64,000 nucleotides of DNA from Acanthococcus lagerstroemiae (taxonomy: Eukaryota > Arthropoda > Insecta > Hemiptera > Eriococcidae). Positions 23,784-36,499 of this stretch are shown here, one piece after another; positions within the stretch are counted from its first letter, which is position 1, and each line of letters starts with the position of its first letter. The stretch covers positions 15,128,001-15,192,000 of the forward strand of contig CM063106.1 of NCBI GenBank assembly GCA_031841125.1, given 5' to 3'. Position numbers and translations under genes: made by a program. A model generated the notes under the pieces. The model made no database searches and was not told the origin of the DNA. It worked only from the letters and a program-made list of their open reading frames with translations.

Positions 23784-23935
23784 CGTAGATATTCAGTCTG
23801 GCGGAATGAGTAGTTTTTCCGGCTCTGTTTTCAGCAGTGCAAGAATATTCTCCACCGTCCTCTGCAGTTACATGGCTGATATTTGTATGGCTGACTACAT
23901 CCCCTTGCATCGTAACGTACTGCCCGATTCGAAAT
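23784..23935 (-). CDS. Dscam2: Dscam2 exon: second half of Ig5
   Basis: A 152-nt exon, acceptor TTTTCAG, donor GTACCT. The first base completes the Arg codon from the previous exon, giving NER-FRIGQYVTMQGDVVSH. It then carries NISHVTAEDGGEYSC with the second Ig5 cysteine and ENRAGKTTHSARLNIY, ending with one base of the next Gly codon. All these segments are strongly conserved in insect Dscam2-type proteins. It is the first of three closely spaced exons (introns of 266 and 384 nt). Confidence 0.96.
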
Positions 23936-25535
23936 CTGAAAAGTTGATTAATATTTTGGTTATGAAGCAAAGAATGAATGAATGTTTATTCAGATTGTTG
24001 AAATATAGAAGATCATATCGTTCCCCTGATTTTAAGGTCGTCAAAGTAACGTATTCGAAAGAATTGCTTTCTTATTACATTCGGATTGGCAGTTTTGATG
24101 TCTACTTCCTGATCACAGTTATCCACCGTAACACTTCTTCGGTCACAGGAAACGATTTTTAGGATTTGTAACTCGATTTAACCTTGAGAAAATGATTCTC
24201 ATTTTCCCGTTATTTAATTTTTGACAGAATTAGTGGGATGAATGAAGATTGCAGTGGTGACATTGCTAGTATAACGACTGTGAACGTGAACCTACGTAAA
24301 TACGTCATGCAGTGTGATTAGGGAATCAATAAATGATATAGTGTTTATGACAACTTTCTGCAACGCAGTGCAATGTATCAGTTTCAACCTCTAACGTAGA
24401 CAGAAGTTGTACGTTGTACAGTGAAAGTTTCAAGTAGCAGGACTGAAAATTTTTATTCTATAAAAAAGTTATTTTCAAAAATTTGTTGTTTATCCAACAG
24501 AGTTAGAACATTTCCAAATGCAAATGTAAAACAACATAGAAAAATGTGGCCAAAGCTCATATCAAAATATTATCGACATTTTCAGTTTTCCAGTTGGTAC
24601 AATTGCGAGGGTCAAAATAAAAGTTAAATTCGTGAAAAGTGTTTTGAATAAATATCATCTATCAGTATTCTGAATACCACCTGCACAGATCTACTTCCTT
24701 TAGAAATGCTAGGGCAGTCAAGATAAAATTCAGGATCAGGAAGTTGCGCGATTTTTATAGGGCCCTCTTCGGAAATCACAATTTTTCGCTCGAAGGCCAC
24801 CCCTTCAAAAAAAAAATTAGCCAACCTAAGAATAGATAGAAGATGAACAATCCGGTCATCCAAAATGCCAAAGGGGAATACCCCTCTCCTCCCTCCTGTT
24901 GTCAGGCTTGGAAAACGCATGACACGGAACTGTTTCTTAGTTTTGCACTTATGTCTCGTTCAATGATGTCGGAACGGTGGGGTACAGAGGCACATTGCAC
25001 CCCCTTCTCCCCTTCACATATGCACAAAAGAAATAAAGTAAAGTTGAAGATGTACATAGCCGAAAGGCAATAAGTTACATTAAATAAAAAGAAAAAGAAA
25101 GTTGAAGAACTAGCAAGTTGTAAAAAGGCTCACTTAGAGATTTCAGGCACAAGATTTACGATTTTTTTTTTTTTAAATTACAAGATTTCTGGAGTTGTAC
25201 AAGATTTTTGCTTATAATCTCCACTTGGAATATTGAAAATTTTTTCCACTTCTCTTCTGTACTTTTGCTTCTCGACTTGAATTTTCTTAATTTGTGCACC
25301 CCTCCTCCCCCAAAGGGGAAACCTTCCACTGCAAGTGATCACCCTGAAACTGTGTATCGCCAGTTTAAGCTGTTTCTAGGGCTTACACTAGCCATCAGTT
25401 TTGAAGTTTTGAGTGGGCCATCAGTAAATGACCTTTTGTTACTTTTGAGCTATTCATCACATATAGGTGGTTCACCAATTGGTCCTCCTCTTTTTTTTGA
25501 CCGCGAAGTCAAATCTTCATGAGACATGAATGGAA
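23936..25535. other. Dscam2 intron sequence
   Basis: Part of the 6.4-kb Ig5 intron. Short frames at 24421-24627, 24624-24920 and 24843-25073 show no domain; no repeat ends recognised. Confidence 0.5.
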
Positions 25536-25539
25536 CTTC

Positions 25540-26880
25540 AAGTGACAAGGTCTAGAATTTTTCAAATAAAAAAATTTCCTCTCCTCAAAAATGGTGCTCG
25601 AACATACCACCAACTTGAAAATATTAAGCGGAAGAATGCCGAAAAACATATCGAAACAAGTGTTTTCTTGGCCGTTGATCTTGCGGTTCCGATTTGAGCC
25701 CAAAAATCCAAAAACTTTTGGCCCGAAACTTGAAAAAGTTAAGCTGGTTTGAAATTTGAATCAGGATAGGAGTTTCTTGGATCAATAATCGCATCAGATG
25801 TTTCGATTTTGCCCCAATTTGGATCCATAAATTGAATTACGCATCCAAAATTGAGTCGGCATTGAATTGTCTTACAAAACTAAAGATATTATCGTGTTTT
25901 TTTTTCTACTTTTGAGGGGGTGGCTAAATTTGAACATCGCATCAGATTTTTCATGTGGCCCCAATGTGGATCGAAAATTCAACATTTTTCCTGTTACATC
26001 AAAAAATTGACTTGTATTGAAGATTTAACGAAGTATGGAAATTAGTTTTTGTAGGTTGCTGGTTTCAAATATCTCATCAGCCCTGTGATTCTCCTCTAAT
26101 TCGGGCCGAAAATTAATTATTCTAAAATTAAATAGTCAAAATTAAACTGATTTAAAAAATTGAATAAATTATCGTAAATTTTTTTTGGATATAGGGCGCT
26201 AATTTTCATTTTACTTTAATTTTGGCCGAGAAATTTTAAATTTTAACCGAAAAAAAGAGTCAAAATTAAACTGGCTCAAGGAATCGAAAAATGTATCGAA
26301 GTAGATTTTTTGGTAACTTATTTCAAATATCCAAATCGCATCAGATTATTAATCCTTCTTCGATTTGGCCCCAGAAATTCAAATTTTGAACCCGTATTGA
26401 ACCAAAATTAAAGTGGTTTGAAGAATTGAATAAATTATCCGAAGAAGCTTTTTTGTGTCATTGATTTTGAGCTTGGCACCATAATTTTGATCCAATTACA
26501 ATTTGGCTTTCAAAAATCGAGCCATGTATCGAAATATGGGCGTTTTGAGTCATTTATGTCAAAATCAATTCCTCTTTTTAGTTGGCGGAATCAACGTAGA
26601 GTTACAAATTGAATAAAGTGTCTGAATTTTGTATTGTCTTATTAAAAATAATTTGTTCAATTTTATCCGGCACTGTTTCGAGTTCTAAATTTGATATTTT
26701 ACCCTGGAAAGGACCGAAACTAACTTCAGCTTAAAATATGAACAAAGTATCGGAATAACTTCTTCCTCGGTGGTGAGGAGTTTTTATTCCTTATCATGCT
26801 ATATTTTCAGTTTGGCCCCGCCTTGGGCTCCAAATTCAACATTTACACTTTAATTACATTACACAACAAACTGAGGTTTT
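25540..26880. repeat. degenerate tandem repeat array, type 2
   Basis: About nine diverged units of 130-150 bp. Each runs TTTCAAATATCTCATCAGA, TTYGATTTGGCCCCAAAA, AAATTCAAATTTTRAACCC, AAATTAAACTGGTTTGAA, GAATTGAATAAATTATCG, then TTTTTTGG-TCATTGATTT. Related units occur near 28190-28530 and within 55440-56090 and 56600-56880, so this is a dispersed family and not a purely local expansion. Non-coding. Confidence 0.65.
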
Positions 26881-29800
26881 TTGGAAACCACATAAAAAAA
26901 AATAGACGATCCTTCATGTAATCATAACGCTGAATTCAAATATGGTATTGAAAATACTCAATTAGCTAATCATTTCTCATGTTGCTTTATTTGCTATGGC
27001 GACACCGATGGTGTTTTAAACTGATATTACTGATAAGCTCCTTTGATATCAGATCACACGTTCATACACCTGTGTTGGTGAGTTTATCTTTCGTAGTGCA
27101 TGCAGTGTAGCCACATTCCTTAACATTTGAAACAAAATAGGGGAATAAGGGGCAATATTCAGAATGAATTTACGAGAAAAGGAGAGCTAATCAAGAAAAA
27201 TAAAGAATGGCATTGAATTTAGCGTGAAAAATACTTCTAGAATCGGTTACTCTCGTTTTTGTGTTTTTTCAGGTGCTGTATAGTGTTATTCGCCATAATT
27301 GAGTTAAAACATATTAAAGTACAGTTTTTGATTACCATAGTTAAAGTGGCGTTGAGTTTTCTTAGTCGCTATTCGGAATACTGAAATTCGAAAATTGCGT
27401 TAAATTCGATGTTACGAGTTTTCAAAACACTCATTAAGGGTAGGGGCTCTCGTTTCCTCAGCCCCTAGTTGGTTTTAAGCTACAAATGATTGGGGGTTGG
27501 TGCACAAACGAGGGGTCGTCGTGTATAATTCTGTACAAACGAAATACAAACGATTGAGGTATGTTTGAAAGTGAAATTCAAAACTTTGGAGCTGGAGAAA
27601 TAGCATTTTTGTGAGGGGAAGAGATCCCCCTCCAAACAAAAAAACAAAAAACTAGAATCTTTCACTTGAAGTTAGTTCCTCGTTTACTCCGCGTTGATTG
27701 CACTTCACTTTCAGAAAAAAAAAGATGGGATTATCTTTCCTACACCTTGTGTTGTTCATGACCTTCTATTTGTATGCAATTATGCATATGAAATTGCATA
27801 CTCAATTCCCCGTAAATTCGTAATTCATCCCAACAATCAGTAGGATAGTAAGTTAAATATTTATTAACTTCGGGCAATAACAACCAGTCATGATGTCGTC
27901 TTATTGATCTTCATTTGTTGATTCGTTTAGTTTTGTATCATCAAGTAGTTTTTAGGTAATTTCTTGTCAATGTTTGTGAATTTTTCCCCATTTATCGTTG
28001 TAGGTAAAAGTATAGGCTGATGAAGCGGTAAAATGAGGAAAGGTAATGCGGCGATTAAGCCCCTGGTCGTATATTCGCGAGGGGAGGAAACAGTAGCTTA
28101 AGGTTTGCTCTACATTTCCAGAGCAGTACTAAATTCTAAGAGCGTCGGGGCGCTCGGACTGTTACTTAGTTTTAAATAGAAGTTTTTAGTCATTGATTTC
28201 AATCACTGCATCAAATTTTTGTTGCCATAACTTAACTTGGATCCTTGAAATCCAAATCTCGCTTCACAGTTTCTAAATCCCTTTAAATCTTAAACGGGAA
28301 AATTTCTCTTTAGATGAGTCTATTTTAGAAAACTTTTGGCAACAGAAATACAAATTTAGAGTAAATTAAATTATTTTCATTTTGTCTCCCGGCAAGTCGG
28401 AAGAAAATTTGAGATGGACAAATTTGATTCGCCCACAAGAATCGAAGAAACAAGATATTAAAATTAAAGGATCTCGGTCGCCGATTCCGAATATTACTTT
28501 AAAATATTCTTCTGCAGTTTCGGATTGAAACCCCGAAATCCACATTTTACAAAGAAAAAATTCTGTTTTATTTGCAGTTGTTTCATTTCTGTTTATATTT
28601 TGAGAAAAAATAAATTAAAATTGATATCTTTATTTCAGATAGCATATGCGCACAAGCTGATGAAACGAACTGTGTGAACTAAAATCGGCAAGAAGGGGGG
28701 GGGGAATGAAGAAAATTTCCCAAATGACAGTTGATTGAATGACAAAAAATCAGGGTAATAGAAATTTCAAATTTAGAAAATTGATAAAAATAAAAGATAT
28801 TTCCATTGTTGCTGATTTTGAAAACGTACGAGTGTTTATCTTCTTCTCCAGATTCCATCTACGAAGTTGAAAATATAAGAAAATGTGCCTCTTATCCGAA
28901 TTTTGGAAACACAAATTGCGTCGGATCAAATGCTTGATACAATAATTAAAATAAGAAATGACTAAAATAATCCAACTTTCTGCAGTATTTTTCAATTTTT
29001 CTAATCGCTTTTCAAGTTTTCTACCTTTAAGTTGTCTCTGTGCGATTTGGGATGAGAAAACCCATTGTTTCCCTAATAATTTCGTAATTTCGTTTCACCC
29101 ATCAAGCTCCGTAACGATATTCGTGAAGGTGACTTATGTAAAAATTATAAAATATTTACCTTTATCATGCAATTTAGGTTTCGGGGGCCTAATTTGAGAA
29201 CCGGATAAGAACTTTGACCCATGAACTATCTGGCGGAAAGGGAGAAAATATTTAGATTTTCTCAAAGTACTTGTATTTTATTTGGGACAAACATTCCAAT
29301 GATGTGTTTCTGATACTCTCTCTGATTTTTCAAGTTGATTTCGTTCATTCAGTGACTTGCTGTTTTGTTAGCTAAATCGGAGCTGGATCAAGAATTTGAC
29401 AAAACATTCGCAGTTAGTGACCCAAGAAACTACTTGGTTTGTCAAATGTGTTCCCACACTTAAAATGTTCACATCAGTGGACCTTTTCCTTGGCCTCCGT
29501 TGGTGGCGGGAAGAATTTGTTTGTCCCCTTCAGAAACCAGAATTCAGCATTTTAAAATTCGAAATTCTCCTTGATCCTATGATTTAGAAAAGACAGAAAG
29601 TACAGGTATGCAGGACACGAGAGACGTTTGTTAGACGTTCGTATCGTGCCACAAAAAAACTGAAAAACTGACCAGATAGGATGATTAGAAGATTTATCCA
29701 AAAATGTACATTAAGAGGAGAGGATAGTTGCAATATCATTCATGTAATTATCAAGTTACTCTGGCCTCATGAATTTTTTTCGATCCCCCCCCCAAAAAAA

Positions 29801-30345
29801 AAAAATTGTGCATTAAGCACAATTTGGAATTCAGGTCTTCATAATATGTTGTATGTTTATTTTTATCTATGCAACCTGCAGACATGTGGAATTTACTTAC
29901 TGTCATGTTACTAATAGGTGTCCATCCATTCGCTTATTATCTGCCTCAGTTGTGATGGTAATTGAGTTGCTTTAGTAGAAAATAAGCCATCTCTCTTTCT
30001 CGTGTTTGTAGTAAAATAGGTGTCCAGCTTATTTGCCCAGTCATGCACCATTTCATGTAAGCGAGCTCTCATCCTTATAATTTCCTCTGATGAAATAAGG
30101 GGGGCAGAGTGCTACTCGTGCTCTCCCTAGTTTTATAAGTTAAGAGCGCAATGTCTCCCGTACCCTTGGCTCCGGCGCAACTGAACTGGACCCATCATTA
30201 TACTCGATCTTTGTTCGGTCACCGCGGATACCATATAAAAATTTCAGCTTATTAACTCGATCAAATCTCTTATTATCATCTGACATGAAGTCGGATCACA
30301 TAAGGCTACGCTTCGTTTGTTTAAGATAAAACTTTTATTTAGTAC
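26881..30345. other. Dscam2 intron sequence
   Basis: AT-rich. Contains stray type 2 units near 28190-28530, a G run near 28687-28697, and C and A runs near 29787-29810. No exon or element ends recognised. Confidence 0.5.
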
Positions 30346-30490
30346 CTTTCATTATTGGGCAAACTGAATCCATCTAACGTCCACTTGATATTCGGTGTCG
30401 GATTACCAGTAGCGCTGCACTTCAACGAAATTTCTGGGCCTGGCTGCAGTGTCTGTTCAATAAATGTGTACGTCAGCACCGGTGCAGCAT
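30346..30490 (-). CDS. Dscam2: Dscam2 exon: first half of Ig5
   Basis: A 145-nt exon, acceptor CTTCTAG, donor GTACTA (weaker than consensus). It begins with AT, which joins the G left by the previous exon to make the Asp of DAAPVLTYTFIEQTLQPGPE, a very conserved Dscam segment. It continues with the first Ig cysteine (LKCSATGNPTP) and the tryptophan of IKWTLDGF, and ends GAA AG, splitting an Arg codon. It is too short to stand out as an open frame and was found by motif and splice phase. It is isolated by about 20 kb of intron upstream and 6.4 kb downstream. Confidence 0.95.
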
Positions 30491-31839
30491 CTAGAAGCAC
30501 GATATCAAAGCATCACTATTGTTTACATTTTTGTATCTGCAGGACGACAGAATGTCGTACTTGGTCGTACTTACAAATGCTAGTTTGAAGAACTAGATAT
30601 TAATGAAATGTCAAGTAATATGTATGTTCTGTATTCCTATTACTTAATCCTAGGGTTACGAATAATTTATATATTTAAAGGGGGAAAAAAGGGGGAAAAC
30701 ATCGAGGATAACTAGTCGACGTCAGTACGAAACCCTTTTTGATTGCTTTGAGTGCTGTGTTACGGTCGGGGAACTCATCACCGTCGAACAGGGCAGGGTT
30801 CTCGTGTACATCGAATATAATGCAGTGGACCGACGTCACAGCGCAAATTATCGTGCCCCAGTTAATTACAAAACTGTGGCTACTCTCTCGCTAATTTGTC
30901 GGATATAATTCCGCGTTTGTACGCCCGTAGGGCAGTTACGTATTCCGAACGCGGCCGGCTTTCGTATACGCGAAAATCCATTAGAAGTTATTATCGTCCT
31001 CTAAGTAACAATATCCTGGCTGAATGCGAGTAATTTACCGGTGATACGTGTCACTGTGCCGGGTACACCTGCGTTGGATGCCGAAGTCTGGACATTCGTA
31101 GAGCGGTCTGGAAGCACAGATGCTTATCCGCCTTTACAAAGACAAATCTTTGGGCGAAATTCAAACAAATTCTCATAAAAAAATAAAATAAAATTAGGGC
31201 ACATATTTTTGTGTCTTTCACGTAATCATCAGAATTTTCGAACTATAATTTTTGAAGTTTTCACATATCCACCAACTTTCAGAGAATCCACATTTGTATG
31301 AAAAAACTGTGCTGAACCTTTCTCAGAAATCTTAATTTTATTCAGTTTTGTGTGAAGAATTTTTCTCGTATGATCGATACAAAATGAGATTTTTTAAGAA
31401 TCAAGACTCGTTAAATACTAACACGACACAACAGCATGAAAAACAATGGGATGTGATTACATTATTTTAGCTATATTTTGAATGCTGAATACGACGGAGT
31501 TGACCGTTTTTCTCGAGAACTTCTCGTTTTCCATATTCGAAATTGAAATTTTATCAAATTTTTCTCGTCTTATTCCTCTTTGTCGTCCACGAATAGCTAC
31601 TCCGATACTGATAACAATACTGAATGCGCATAGTTGTTTGATCAGTGATACTAAAATTCGCATTTAAGATAAAAGATAAGGAAAAAATGAACTATAATCC
31701 AAAAATTAAGATTGAAATTAAATTCCTTGTTGAAAATACTCATAGAATCATATATTCTCACGTCTTTTTTTTTTTTTTTTTTACAAAATCTCAGATTGTT
31801 GTGTAGTGTAATGTTCAAGTATTAATTAGGTATTTGCAG
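30491..31839. other. Dscam2 intron sequence
   Basis: Start of the 20-kb intron. 30700-31130 is less AT-rich than its surroundings but has no open frame or recognised motif. A T run of about 17 lies at 31766-31782. Confidence 0.45.
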
Positions 31840-32190
31840 GTAGTTTTGAAACATCTTCTGCACAGGTGATGTAGAAGGACAGAAATATGCTAACATAACT
31901 AAATAAATCAGCAACCAGAAGTACCACCAATTCAAAAATACATATTGCGAACAAACAAAAGGACTAGTAATGGGATCACCATTGACCCCCATTCTAGCGG
32001 AAATGTACACGAACAATTTTGAAAACGACGATATCATGAGCAGAAGTAAACATAAACACAACATAAAACTATAACAAATGTTTGCGGATGATAACATGGT
32101 GTCTCTTTTGCAATGACCTCCCTTCCACCTGGTAAGTAGACAACCTACCCCGACACTATGTAGATATGTTTGCACATTCATACTTTTGAA
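31840..32190 (+). mobile_element. Penelope-like element RT fragment
   Basis: From about 31911 the plus strand reads NQKYHQFKNTYCEQTKGLVM, then GSPLTPILAEMYTNNFEND. This is the Penelope-like RT motif (F-Q-T-GL-MGSPLSP-LA-N-F). After a stop it continues QMFADDNMVSLL, the counterpart of the Y-DD catalytic motif. The rest is decayed. The GIY-YIG part of a similar element lies at 36500-37010; whether both come from one insertion is unknown. Confidence 0.8.
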
Positions 32191-32298
32191 GGGGCTGAGT
32201 TATGGTCAAATTTTGAAAAGTTTTCTATCGTTCAATTTTTTTTTCTTCCTCTCACGACTGGAGATAGACCAAAAAGTGTTACCAGTAGGTAGTAGAAG

Positions 32299-34035
32299 CA
32301 TTCAGTGGTCGCGAAAAAATAGCCAAACTAGCCACGGAATTTTCTAGGGAACTATACTCAGACAAGAGACCGAAGATGGCAACCCAGAGAGTTGGCAAGA
32401 AAATATGCACAACAAGGAAGAAATCCCCCCCCCCGGCCCTCATAAGACCCACAGAAATAGAACAAACCCTCAATAGACTAAAATCAAGTCGGGCTCCAGG
32501 GCTAGATGGGATTGAGAACAAAAGCTTAAAAACATTCAGGAAAATCGTAGCAGAACCATTGGCTGACTTATTTACCCTTATTTACCAAGATGCTCTCCTG
32601 AGGTCTTTCCCCACGACATGGGTGTAGTTCAGAGATCATCTAACTCCATAAAAAGGGAGACCAAACAGAGATCAATAATATTATCGTCCGATTAGCCTGT
32701 CCACGAATATTGGGAAAGGGATAATGAAAATTCTGAAAAATCGTATTTACAAGGTTCTAGACGGTCAACAGCCAGTGGAGTAGGCAGGATTCCGAAAAAA
32801 CTTTAGTACAATAGACCACATCTAAACACTTAGTCAAATACTAAAAAAAACCAACTTAATAAAGCTTTCGACTTCCTCTTCCATGACAAAATTTGGCTTA
32901 CGTTAGCTCAGCAAGGGGTTCCGGAAAAGATCATTAAAATTCTAAAAAAATCTATATGAAAACTCTAAAGCCCAAATCAAGCTGGATAAAAAAGTGAGTG
33001 GTTCAGGGTCGAACGCGGTGTAAAACAAGGGGATTTACTCTCCCCAAACATATGTAATACAGTCTTAGAACATATTTTTCGGCAGATTAATTGGCATGGA
33101 AGGGGGATCAAAATTAAAATTAGAGATCAACTTATTCCACTACAAACAAATAAATAATCTCAGGTTTGCAGACGACATCGCGATTATAGCGATAAACGGG
33201 GACGAACTTAGAGCCATGGCGGAGGACCTGAGGAGAGAGAGCGCGAAAGTTGGCTTGACAATCAACCAGGATAAAACAAAAATCTTAACAAATATCAAAC
33301 ATCTTGGCGAAATCAAAATTGATAGTATGAAAATAGAAGAAGTTACGGAATATAGGTATTTACGACAGATTTTATCAACCAAAAATAAAACAGAAAAAGA
33401 GTTTAAAATCCGTAGGGCGAATGCCTGGAAAGCATTCTGAGCACAAAGAAAATTACTGAAGAGTAAAATGAAATTGAACACCAAAATAAGAATTTGGGAA
33501 AGTACTGTTCTCCCTGTCTTAACCTACGGGGCTCAGACCTGGGCCACCACCAAGAAACAGGAAAGAAAGATTCGGACGTCCCAGAACTCAATGTTGAGGA
33601 GCATCCTCCAAGTGAAACCAAGAGATCACATAAAAATAGACGAAATAGTTAACAAGACTAAAGCCAAAAATATCTGGGTTACCATCGAGCGGCTAAAATG
33701 GAAATACGCAGGCCATATTGCAAGAGAATCCGGACTTCAATGGAATAACATCCTGACAACATGGGTCCCACACCAAGGCAAGAGGGGAAGAGTCAGTCCA
33801 GTCAGGAGATGGGCTGACGAACTGGTGCAAGGCGTGGAGCCCCAATGGATATAACTGGGCTAGAGAGAAGGGACAAATGGAGAGAAGTGACAGAGAGCTT
33901 TACCCAGAAATGGGTAGCCGAAGGAGAAGTCAGTAAGGGGTGAATACGCCTACCTACCATAATACTTGTTAGATTTTTGATTTCAAAAGTGTCTCCTAAT
34001 TGGGCTAAGCTTAAAAATAAATAATAAAAATAAAA
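32299..34035 (+). mobile_element. RTE-like LINE, 5' truncated (copy 2)
   Basis: Flanked by a target duplication AGGTAGTAGAAG (32287-32298) / AGGTAGTGGAAG (34036-34047), 11 of 12 identical. The 5' end lies in the linker before RT. Visible parts: RLKSSRAPGLDGIENKSL, GVKQGDLLSPN (33010-33050), LRFADDIAIIA (33160-33200), GLTINQDKTKI, then the tail LTYGAQTWATTKKQERKI, RLKWKYAGHIARESG, RGRVSPVRRWADELV and DKWREVTESFTQKWVAEGE-like text. Several frameshifts and stops break it. The 3' end is an A/T-rich repeat (AAATAAATAATAAAAATAAA). Confidence 0.9.
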
Positions 34036-34060
34036 AGGTAGTGGAAGAAGTCAATTTTAG

Positions 34061-34190
34061 TAACCACGGAAAAAAATGGTCAGAATCGGTCTAACAGAGT
34101 GTTCATAAAATCAATTTTAGTACAAATTATATCAGAAAATTCTCACATGTTTTCAATTTTACATAAAACGTGCCCTCTTAAGCTACTGTT
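34061..34190 (+). repeat. direct repeat pair member, left
   Basis: Shares TAACCAC-GAAAAAAA, TTCATAAAAT-AATTT, TTTTTAATTKTMCATAAAAC-like text and CTCTTWAAG in order with 35977-36107, same orientation. The two copies bracket the Jockey/CR1-type fragment at 34930-35976. Confidence 0.5.
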
Positions 34191-34624
34191 TTTTTATTTG
34201 CAATAGATTGTGCATTGAATTTCACATTAAAAAGGTTATTAGAAATTTTCTTGCATCTGGATTAGAAATGTTCAAAATGGAGTTTAAGTTACCCCTGTAA
34301 AGAATTATTACTTTTTAACACAGATGCACCTGTAGACCTTATGAAGATATATAATAATAATAATTTTCTTCAGTTACTTTACCACTTCACAGAGTTATAT
34401 CATTTATGAGGCTTATTTATCTCCCTCCTTTCATCTGTGTACCCCAGATTTGAAATTGAGGTCCATGCAATGAGGAGAGGGGGTTCTAGTATTTTGTAAC
34501 GTTTAATATGGTTATTCTATTTTATATTTATTTTATACATTTTACCCTTCCCTGCCGACAGGTGATACCCAGGTTCTTGCCAGGGGAGCCACAACGTTAC
34601 ATACGGTTTGTTGAGTAGAAGAAG

Positions 34625-34735
34625 ATAATAATAATCATAATAATAAAAGAGAAAAAAAAGAAAAAAAGAAAAACAAAAAAGAAGAAAAAACAAAGAAGAA
34701 AGAAAAAAATAGAAGAAAAAAGAAAAGAAAAGGAA
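34625..34735 (+). repeat. purine-rich low-complexity tract
   Basis: About 110 bp almost purely A and G (AATAAT units passing into AAAGAAAAAG-type repeats). An apparent minus-strand frame over it (Phe/Ser/Leu-rich) is an artefact of composition. Confidence 0.8.
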
Positions 34736-34929
34736 ACTGTTTACTACCAACGAGGACCATACAAGCATACCCTTTCACGTACACTCCTCCCTTACACACA
34801 GGTCTACCCACCACAAGCACACATTCTCACACAAGCACACATACTATCTTTTTTCATATACATATATTTAGAGGCAAGCATACCCAAACACACCTCATTC
34901 GCGCAGACATTGATGATTCCAGCTATGTT

Positions 34930-35976
34930 ATTCATCACATATTTATCTCAGTTCCCACAATATTCTTTTTAATTCCCCCCCCCCTTCCCTTAGGATCTAA
35001 TGGGTCTATGCTTGGGTGCTTTCTGATAAGTTCATTACAATATATCAATCCTTTTATTATAGGGGAGTTTCTATGAGTTTCCGTTCTGGAAGGTGGGAGA
35101 TAAAACACGTTAAGGAAACGACTGACAGGTCGAGGAATAATGATATGTACCTTGCCCAATAAGTGTGAATCCTGTATATGCGTGATTAGGATGTCATTAT
35201 AAACAAAATTGAGGCTGCCTTCCGTCGAGTTTTCAAAGAATGGAGTCGGTAGCCCTCAAGTAACTCCTCATAATTAAGATCATTCGGATAAAACTAAAAT
35301 TGTTTTCTATTTATGTATCGTAAAACTTTTTCTTGAATGTTTTCAATTTGTTGATTGAGTTATTTTGATTTAAAGTGCCAAATTATGGATCCAAATTCTA
35401 GTCTAGACCTTACTAACGAGGAATGTAAAATTAATGGGGCATCGGTTTTAAATATAATTGGGTATTTCTGTAAAGAAAGCCGAGTATGGAGCATGGAGAT
35501 TTTATGACATGATTCAAGTGCAATTTAGATTCAAGAATCACACCCAGGTCCCTAATTTCCAATTTGCTTTCCAGTGGATGTCCTCCTATGGTATACTGCA
35601 AAGCTATGGGGTTTTGTTTTTTTAGTGAAGGTCATTTGGCAACGTCTTTTTAAATTAGGAGGCAGATTATTTTCTTTACTCCATGCAGGAGGATGTTAAG
35701 GTCATTTTGGAGCTTAGTGGGGTCAGCATTATCTTTGATGAATTTATAAAGCTTCAAGTCGTCAGCATGAAGAAGGACTTGGCAGTTCCTTAAAATTTGA
35801 AGGGGAGATCATTAATAAGTAAATATCGAAAAGGAGTGAATCGAGATGAGACTCCTAGGGTACCCCTGAAATTATCCAATAATTGGTTCCAAAGGTCGCT
35901 AGATTCGGTTTTGGTAACATTTTGGCCAACTGTGGCGCATACTAATGGGAAGGAGGTGCAAGATGACAGTTTCTGG
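34930..35976 (-). mobile_element. Jockey/CR1-type LINE RT fragment
   Basis: The minus strand in shifting frames reads CQVLLHADDLKLYKFIKDNA near 35730-35790 (the catalytic ADD motif with the typical DLKLY continuation), DPTKLQNDLNILL, RDLGVILESKLHLNHV-like text, RSRLEFGSIIWHFKS and IENIQEKVLRYINRKQF. It ends with VSRFLNVFYLPPSRTETHRN then SPI near 35050-35100. This is the C-terminal half of RT from an RNase H-less LINE. It is 5' truncated at about 35976, with multiple stops. Confidence 0.8.
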
Positions 35977-36107
35977 TAACCACACAGAAAAAAAATTAGA
36001 GATCATGGAAAGTGGTTGAACATGATTTTCATAAAATAAATTTCACTTAATACGAAATTATTGATACTTTTTGTTTTTAATTGTCCATAAAACTTGCTCT
36101 TTCAAGA
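35977..36107 (+). repeat. direct repeat pair member, right
   Basis: Partner of 34061-34190: TAACCACACAGAAAAAAAAT, TTTTCATAAAATAAATTTC, TTTTAATTGTCCATAAAACT and CTCTTTCAAG. It abuts the truncated end of the LINE fragment exactly. Confidence 0.5.
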
Positions 36108-36499
36108 TGATAAATATTAATTTTCAATAAATTCTCCTTGCCCAAATTACGTTTTCTCTATTCAATGGCACAGGAATCAATTAATTTCATTTTTCGACTG
36201 ACGTTCAAAAAGTATTCGGTTTTCAATAATAAAAATAACTGGAAGATAAGAACGTCTGAAATTTTACAGGACTCAGGTACTACCTTTACTAGATAATTTC
36301 GAGTTCCATGGAATTCGGAACATTTTTCGATCCTTAATGATTATCATTTCATCAATTTTGACCTAAAATTCGCAAATTAGACCTTTGGGCGCTACGGATT
36401 AATATTCATCAAGGGAGTATTTTTTCACTGACATAACGACTTTAGTGACCATCATCAAGTTCAGAAAAACAATCAAGAATAGGAATCATCCTAAAGAAG

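Noticed and set aside
23752..24162. 136-codon plus frame over the Ig5 exon
   Set aside because: Antisense shadow of the Dscam2 exon at 23784-23935 extended by chance.
34517..34820. Open frames rich in Phe, Leu and Ser on the minus strand
   Set aside because: They are the complement of a purine-rich low-complexity tract.
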